From positions 682,001-746,000 of the forward strand of contig JAXMCW010000004.1 of assembly GCA_046349155.1 (NCBI GenBank): a stretch of DNA of 64,000 nt, given 5' to 3'. This document shows positions 59,018 through 64,000 of this stretch, piece after piece (position 1 is the stretch's first letter; each line of letters begins with the position of its first letter). The notes below the pieces were generated by a model. The model was not told where the DNA came from and searched no databases. It saw only the letters and a list, made by a program, of their open reading frames with translations. The stretch comes from Alsobacter sp046349155. GTDB lineage: Bacteria; Pseudomonadota; Alphaproteobacteria; Rhizobiales; Beijerinckiaceae. Made by a program: the position numbers and the translations under genes.

Positions 59018-59509
59018 TCAGCGGCTTACTGTCAGCCGCGGTAGCATCGCCCGAAGCGTGCCATCCCGCATGACGAATTGATGCCAGATGACGGCGACAA
59101 CGTGGACGGACGAAAGACCGATGAGGACCTTGAACAAGGTCACGTGTGCCGTACTGGCAGGCCACCATAAGTAGCTCGCGACAGCTCCGGCAGCGCCTTC
59201 TGCGATAAGCACTGCATAGAATGACCAGTGTACCAACTGGCTGATCAGGCCATTCAGCCCTGTGGGTCCCGGGGCCGATTTCTCTCGCGCGAACCGGATG
59301 ATCAGGCGGCCTGCCATGAGCAGGAGTATGAGAAGTCCAACGCGATTATGGGCCGTGTGCAGCACCAGGTCCGTCGGATCTGGCTTCTGTCCGATCAGAC
59401 GTGGCTGATGCGACCGTGTGATCGCCCCGCTCGTGGCATACTGCGCGACGACCAGGACCACGACAACCCAATGCAGAACGATCTGCACGTTACTATAGCG
59501 TCGAATCAC
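59018..59509 (-). CDS. Cytochrome b561 family membrane protein
   Basis: A 163-residue four-helix membrane protein (VQIVLHWVVVVLVVAQYATS; HTAHNRVGLLILLLMAGRLI; HWSFYAVLIAEGAAGAVASY; LFKVLIGLSSVHVVAVIWHQ). Histidines in each pair of helices (HW, H-T-A-H, HWS, VHV...WHQ) fit the two-haem YceJ/YodB type that transfers electrons from quinol to periplasmic acceptors. Together with the copper genes it may help redox handling. Confidence 0.85.
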   Translation of the reverse strand: MIRRYSNVQIVLHWVVVVLVVAQYATSGAITRSHQPRLIGQKPDPTDLVLHTAHNRVGLLILLLMAGRLIIRFAREKSAPGPTGLNGLISQLVHWSFYAVLIAEGAAGAVASYLWWPASTAHVTLFKVLIGLSSVHVVAVIWHQFVMRDGTLRAMLPRLTVSR

Positions 59510-59566
59510 GGATCTCTCGCGGGGAACGTTCTCACCACGTCTTTATGGCCCAAGGGACTCGTCGTG

Positions 59567-60460
59567 TCATGGGCCGTTCAGAAAGGGGCGACATGCGGCC
59601 GCAATCTGCGAGGTGAGATCGATTTGGTTCGTCCCATGCAGAATCGTATTGGTGCTCTTCACCTGGGTAAATTCGCGCTCCAAAGCGGATGAGGTCTCTT
59701 CGCCGGCGAGAAAATGGACGGCGACGCAAAATGGCTTTGCGAAGCCGCTCTCCCGAAGCAGACGCGCCGCTTCTAGAAGCGTGCGTCCGGACGAAACGAT
59801 GTCGTCCACGAGAACCGGCACGCGTCCCTCAACGGCGTCCATGTCCGGTAGACTGATGAGAACCTCAAGGTCTCCTTTTCGCCGCTTCCGGCATACGCGA
59901 TAGGGTGCGCCCGCCAAGCCTGCGACTTCGGCGACCCACTGCTCGCTTTCCGCGTCGGGACCGATAACCACCGGTTGAGGAACATGGACCCTAATCCAGT
60001 CTGCGACGGGAGCCGCTGCATGGACGACCGTAGTGGGAATGCTGTAGATCTCCGACAGCGACTGATGCCGGTGCAGGTGAGGATCCACTGTCACGAGCCA
60101 GCTGACGAGATCTCCCAATAACCTCGCGAAATGGACGGACGTGATCGCCTCTCCCTTGTGAAAACGCTTGTCTTGTCTCATGTAGGAAAGATAGGGGGCA
60201 ACAAGGCCAACCGAGCGCGCGCCCAGGTCCCGGGCGGTTGAGGCGGCGAAGGCAAGGGGAAGAAACTTCGGGTCGGGATCGTTCAGGCTGCACACCAGAA
60301 TCACGTCGCGGCGGCCTACGGCGGTGTGCAGCCGCACCAGAGACTCCTTGTCAGGAAAGACGTGGACCGACAGATCGCCGCGCTCGCCGCCGAGGGCCTG
60401 GACAAGACGTTCACCAAAATCTTCGTTCCCCGGCATTGTGAAGACCAGTGGTGAAGTCAT
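59567..60460 (-). CDS. Ribose-phosphate pyrophosphokinase (PRPP synthetase-like)
   Basis: A 297-residue enzyme. GNEDFGERLVQAL at the N-terminus, the flexible loop PYLSYMRQDKRF, VTVDPHLHRHQSL at the metal/ribose site and VPVLVDDIVSSGRTLLEAAR as the PRPP-binding motif are conserved. It is shorter than typical PrsA (about 315) and diverges, so a paralogue separate from the housekeeping copy is likely. Overlapping start with the upstream phosphorylase gene (ATGA) shows co-translation. Confidence 0.88.
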   Translation of the reverse strand: MTSPLVFTMPGNEDFGERLVQALGGERGDLSVHVFPDKESLVRLHTAVGRRDVILVCSLNDPDPKFLPLAFAASTARDLGARSVGLVAPYLSYMRQDKRFHKGEAITSVHFARLLGDLVSWLVTVDPHLHRHQSLSEIYSIPTTVVHAAAPVADWIRVHVPQPVVIGPDAESEQWVAEVAGLAGAPYRVCRKRRKGDLEVLISLPDMDAVEGRVPVLVDDIVSSGRTLLEAARLLRESGFAKPFCVAVHFLAGEETSSALEREFTQVKSTNTILHGTNQIDLTSQIAAACRPFLNGP

Positions 60461-61968
60461 GCCGTAACCTCTACAGCCAAAGCATTACGGAGGGCATATT
60501 CGAGCGCATAGGCGAGTTCACCCTCGCTCTCGGCATGTATCGTATAGAGCGGCTGGCCGCGCTGGATGACCTCACCCAAGCGGACATGCATGAAGACTCC
60601 GGCAGCCTTCGCTTCTGGAGCACCTGCGAGCTTCGCGACCTTAGCGATCTTTCGGTTGTCGATCGCATTCACCACGCCGTCAGTTGTTGCCAAGATGTCG
60701 TGCTTGAGCCGGGCGACAGGCGGTAGACGCATTCCGCCCTGGGCTTCGCAGATGGCTTGGAATTTGGTCCAAGCCCGTCCGTCGTTCAGGCAGTCCTCGG
60801 CCATCTTTGCCCCAGTGCCGGCCGCAGCATGGTTGCACAACTCCAGAAGTGAACCTGCGATGGAACAGGCCCGTTCGCGCAGATCGGTCGGAGATGACCG
60901 TTCACCTTTCAATACGGCAAGGACATCGTGGGCTTCGAGAGCAGGCCCGATGCCTCGGCCCACGGGTTGCAGGCCGTTCGAGAGCACGATGGCCGTCTTG
61001 ATCTGAAACTCCTGCGCAACGTCGGCAAGACGATCTGCCAGGGCACGAGCAGCATCCGGAGACCTGACCTTGGCGGTCGGCCCGACAGGAATGTCGAGCA
61101 CCAGATGGGTCGCGCCCGCGGCGATTTTTTTGGAGAGGACCGACGCGATCAACTGCCCCTCGCTATCGAGATCCAGCGCACGCTCGACCCTGATGAGAAG
61201 ATCGTCGGCGGGGCTGAGGCGGACCGCTCCACCCCAGGCGATGCAGCCACCCTCACGGTCCACGACCCGCCGTATCCCTGCGACGTCGAGATCAACTGGA
61301 GCCATGGTCTCCATCGCATCGGCGGTGCCGGCGGGCGAAGTGATTGCGCGCGAGGAGGTCTTGGGCATGGTCAGCCCGAGAGCAGCAACAATCGAAACGA
61401 CGATCGGCGTCGTACGATTGCCCGGCAGTCCGCCGACACAGTGCTTGTCTAGGACGATCGGGCGGTCCCACTCAATCCGCTCGCCCACCTCAACCATCAC
61501 GCTTGTGAGTGCGATCGTCTCCTCCTCGTCGAGCGGCAGCGTCGCACAAGCGGTCAGGAATGCGGATACATCGACATCCGAATACTGGCCGGCAACGATG
61601 TCCCCGATGATGGATCGGAGAGCGGGTTTGCTCAGTCGGTTCCCGTAGATCCGAGAACGTACTTCGCTGAGCGACAAGACAGGCTCGGGATGCCTGACCG
61701 AAACGGTCGCGCCATCCTCAGTCCGAAGACGCTCCCACGACGACTCGGACAAGCCCACCTCGTTCTCCTGCAGCCAGTTGCCGGATACCTGGTAGAGCGT
61801 GGCGATGGCGCTTCGGCCTCCTGATTCGATCAGGACGCGCGCGAGGGGTGTCAATCCTTCCGAACGGCAGACGTGGCAATCGGTCCGCATGAAGACGACG
61901 GCCTCATGCTGGGTGTGGATCCCGATCCGACGCGCCCGCAAGGGCTCTCGAATATCATCGGCTGTCAA
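60457..61968 (-). CDS. AMP/thymidine phosphorylase-like enzyme (type 2)
   Basis: A 503-residue protein in the size class of archaeal AMP phosphorylase and type 2 putative thymidine phosphorylases, rather than the 440-residue DeoA. The N-terminal 90 residues are an extra domain; the catalytic core has KHCVGGLPGNRTTPIVVSIV, SSRAITSPAGTADAMETMAP and the C-terminal pyrimidine phosphorylase domain. TTG 61968 was chosen because it overlaps the upstream stop (TTGA); a longer start at 62010 is less likely. It would release ribose- or deoxyribose-phosphate from nucleotides or nucleosides. Confidence 0.85.
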   Translation of the reverse strand: MTADDIREPLRARRIGIHTQHEAVVFMRTDCHVCRSEGLTPLARVLIESGGRSAIATLYQVSGNWLQENEVGLSESSWERLRTEDGATVSVRHPEPVLSLSEVRSRIYGNRLSKPALRSIIGDIVAGQYSDVDVSAFLTACATLPLDEEETIALTSVMVEVGERIEWDRPIVLDKHCVGGLPGNRTTPIVVSIVAALGLTMPKTSSRAITSPAGTADAMETMAPVDLDVAGIRRVVDREGGCIAWGGAVRLSPADDLLIRVERALDLDSEGQLIASVLSKKIAAGATHLVLDIPVGPTAKVRSPDAARALADRLADVAQEFQIKTAIVLSNGLQPVGRGIGPALEAHDVLAVLKGERSSPTDLRERACSIAGSLLELCNHAAAGTGAKMAEDCLNDGRAWTKFQAICEAQGGMRLPPVARLKHDILATTDGVVNAIDNRKIAKVAKLAGAPEAKAAGVFMHVRLGEVIQRGQPLYTIHAESEGELAYALEYALRNALAVEVTA

Positions 61969-63326
61969 AGCTGCACCCGCGCAAGATGTTCCGGTACCTC
62001 GCAGGTCCACCCCTTCTCATCTTGGATCCGGCGTCGTAGAGCGTCGGCCGCCTCCGGTTCGCCGTGCGTGATGAAGACCTTCCGAGGTGACTGCTTGAAG
62101 CCGCCCAGCCATCGCATGATCTCGTCGGCATCGGCGTGCGCGGACAACATCGGGAGATCGGCAATCTCGGCGCGGACCGGCACGTATTCTCCGTGGATCT
62201 TGATCTCGCTGGCGCCTCCGAGCATGGAGGCTCCACGTGTTCCGGCTGCCTGATAGCCTGCAAAGAGGATGGTGGATCGGGGGTCGGGAGCAAATCTCTT
62301 GAGGTGGTGCAGCACCCGCCCGCCCGTTGCCATGCCGCTCGCGGATATGATGACTTTCGGCATCGGGTCCTCGTTGAGGGCCTTGGACTCGTCAGCCGTC
62401 CGGACGTAAGTCGCAACGCCGCAGGCGCGGCGGCATTCGGCCTCCGTCAGGCGCTGGTCTTCGACGTGCTCGCAAAGGATGTCGCTGGCATCCATCGCCA
62501 TCGGACTGTTCAGGTAGATCGGCACGTTGGGCAGCCGGCCAGCGGACTTTAGACGTTCCAAGTGATAGAGCAGGGTCTGAGCCCGTCCGACTGCAAACGC
62601 AGGAATGATGACGGTGCCACCTCGACCCACGGTCTTCCTGATCGCTGCGGCAAGAACGTCCTGCGGATCCGCGGGATCGTGGCGGCGGTTTCCGTAAGTT
62701 GATTCGACGACTAGGATGTCCGCGTGATCCACGAGGGTCGGATCGAGCATTGTGGGATCATTGTAGCGGCCGAGATCGCCGGAGAATACGACTTTCAGGT
62801 CGTCCAGCCACAACTCGATGATGGCCGAACCCAGGATATGGCCTGCTCGTCTCAGCCTAAGCGTGGGACCACGAGGCAGGTCGACCTTTTTGTCGAACGG
62901 GACGTTCGAAAAACGCGCGAGGGCAGCCTCGGCATCTTCCGAGCCGTAGAGCGGCAGCGCAGGCTTGTGCTTCGAAAACCCTTTTCTGTTCGCGTAGTCG
63001 GCATCTTGCTCCTGAAGTTTTGCACTGTCGGCAAGAATAATTCCGCAGAAATCCCTGGTCGCAGCCGAAGAGTAGATCTTCCCCTCGAAACCGTCCCTCA
63101 CGAATGCTGGAAGATATCCCGAGTGGTCCAGATGGGCGTGCGTAAGGACAATCTGTGACACCGTGGGTGGATCGACTGGAAAAGGATCCCAGTTCCGCAA
63201 CCGAAGATTTTTTACGCCCTGAAAAAGGCCGCAGTCCACCAGCATCCGGTTCCTGCCGCTCTCAACGAGGTAGCGTGACCCGGTAACTGTTCCGGCTGCA
63301 CCCAGAAACGTGATGGCTTGATTCAT
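61965..63326 (-). CDS. Metallo-beta-lactamase/beta-CASP RNA nuclease
   Basis: A 453-residue enzyme of the CPSF/RNase J superfamily. FLGAAGTVTGSRYLVE, the metal site THAHLDHSGYLP, VFSGDLGRYND, and the beta-CASP motifs ESTYGNRRH, IPAFAVGRAQTLLYHLERL, ISASGMATGGRVLHHL and SAHADADEIM are present. Similar bacterial proteins (YPO/YbiA-like MBL exonucleases) process RNA. It heads the reverse-strand three-gene operon, overlapping the phosphorylase gene by 4 bp. Confidence 0.92.
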   Translation of the reverse strand: MNQAITFLGAAGTVTGSRYLVESGRNRMLVDCGLFQGVKNLRLRNWDPFPVDPPTVSQIVLTHAHLDHSGYLPAFVRDGFEGKIYSSAATRDFCGIILADSAKLQEQDADYANRKGFSKHKPALPLYGSEDAEAALARFSNVPFDKKVDLPRGPTLRLRRAGHILGSAIIELWLDDLKVVFSGDLGRYNDPTMLDPTLVDHADILVVESTYGNRRHDPADPQDVLAAAIRKTVGRGGTVIIPAFAVGRAQTLLYHLERLKSAGRLPNVPIYLNSPMAMDASDILCEHVEDQRLTEAECRRACGVATYVRTADESKALNEDPMPKVIISASGMATGGRVLHHLKRFAPDPRSTILFAGYQAAGTRGASMLGGASEIKIHGEYVPVRAEIADLPMLSAHADADEIMRWLGGFKQSPRKVFITHGEPEAADALRRRIQDEKGWTCEVPEHLARVQL

Positions 63327-63465
63327 GTGAGTGTCTCCGCCGAAAGCCCGCGTCTACGCGGACCCTAGTTAGCTACCGTGCAACTCGGCCGCGGAGAATG
63401 CGATCGATCAATGTCGGGACCAATCACCCCGCTATTGTGCTGCAGTGACCGTTGGGAGAGCGCCG

Positions 63466-63942
63466 ATGTCCAAGTCTGACCGCGTGCATTACAGCTGCCT
63501 CTTGAGTTTGGCTCTTGCAATCGCCGTGGCGTCCCCCGGACGCTCTCGGGCCGATGTCTTGGAACCCATGCAGAAGGCAGGAGAATTCAGCATCTATATC
63601 GGTGTGATGCCTTCCCAGATCGTCGGCGGGCACCCGGCCGGACATCCGGAGGCGACCATGCATGGAGGTGCTCCGAGCGGGGGGCGGAGTAAGCATCTCG
63701 TTGCCGCCGTTTTTGATCCCGCCGGCCATCGCGTCGAGGATCTTTCGGTCAATGCGATCATCTCCGAGCCTGGGCATGTCGACGTCCAGCGTGTCCGACT
63801 GGAGCCGATGCAGATCGCCAATACGATAACCTATGGTGCCTTCATCACGGTGTCGGATCGGGAGCGCGAGACGATCGTCATCGAGTTGTCGAAGGGTGTG
63901 GAGCTGAAGCCTATATCTGCTACATTCACTTATGTCCCGTAG
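63466..63942 (+). CDS. Secreted hypothetical protein with His/Met patches
   Basis: A 158-residue protein. ATG 63466 follows GGGAGA; an upstream GTG at 63445 is less likely. A signal peptide (CLLSLALAIAVASPGRSRA) precedes a beta-rich mature part with GGHPAGHPEATMHGG, a His/Met/Gly-rich loop of the kind found in periplasmic copper-binding proteins. Alternating beta strands (AITVSDRERETIVIELSKGV-like) continue to the end. Function unknown; a role in metal handling is a guess. Confidence 0.6.
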   Translation: MSKSDRVHYSCLLSLALAIAVASPGRSRADVLEPMQKAGEFSIYIGVMPSQIVGGHPAGHPEATMHGGAPSGGRSKHLVAAVFDPAGHRVEDLSVNAIISEPGHVDVQRVRLEPMQIANTITYGAFITVSDRERETIVIELSKGVELKPISATFTYVP

Positions 63943-64000
63943 AGCGGCAGCTGAGGCGTCGTTTCGATGCGCGAAGAGCGACCCTGAGCGTCAAATGTTG

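Overview
The window is a GC-rich stretch of a proteobacterial genome, most likely an alphaproteobacterium. A Methylobacterium-like Hyphomicrobiales host fits the base composition and the mix of DUF3309, DUF3489 and copper genes, but that is inference and no taxonomic marker gene is present. It has two parts: a large contractile-tailed prophage running from before base 1 to about 48.06 kb, and an accessory copper-handling and nucleotide/RNA-metabolism region from about 48.4 kb to the end.

Prophage. Bases 1-4933 are an early module of tightly coupled genes (TOPRIM/RecA-like primase-helicase, HD hydrolase, small unknowns), joined mostly by 4-bp stop/start overlaps. Bases 5123-11728 are a foreign-looking five-gene operon: DNA adenine methyltransferase, putative PD-(D/E)xK endonuclease, a protein with two GHKL ATPase modules and a histidine-kinase H-box, a response-regulator-like protein and a conserved unknown. 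This looks like a restriction-modification system wired to a two-component pair and is the main candidate for an undescribed system. A 0.7 kb non-coding control-like region rich in TGTGACA motifs follows. Next come a gpZ-like minor tail gene, a degenerate initiator-type tRNA, DUF3309 and DUF3489 cargo genes and a ParB-DNA methyltransferase fusion. The head module is lambda-like (small and large terminase, gpW-like joiner, portal) with one protease-capsid fusion gene. The tail module follows P2 order (V, W, J, I, fibres, sheath, tube, E/E' frameshift, tape measure, U, X, D). Accessory fibre genes include a 1342-residue repeat protein, and lysis genes close the element (muramidase, nested Rz/Rz1 spanins, holin-like membrane proteins). 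Integrase and att sites are not visible.

Copper region. Two small secreted proteins and a membrane protein precede a CopA-type ATPase with a C-terminal glutaredoxin-like extension, CueR and a CopZ-type chaperone. Two nearly identical CueR-type promoters precede copA and copZ. Then come a histidine- and cysteine-bearing secreted protein, a small lipoprotein, a CusC/TolC-like outer membrane protein, a Tat-exported multicopper oxidase, a cupredoxin and a CusF-like protein: a periplasmic copper oxidation and export set.

Right end. A reverse-strand block holds cytochrome b561 and a coupled three-gene operon: beta-CASP metallo-beta-lactamase nuclease, AMP/thymidine phosphorylase-like enzyme and PRPP synthetase. 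It suggests linked RNA breakdown and nucleotide phosphorolysis. A last small secreted protein lies on the forward strand.
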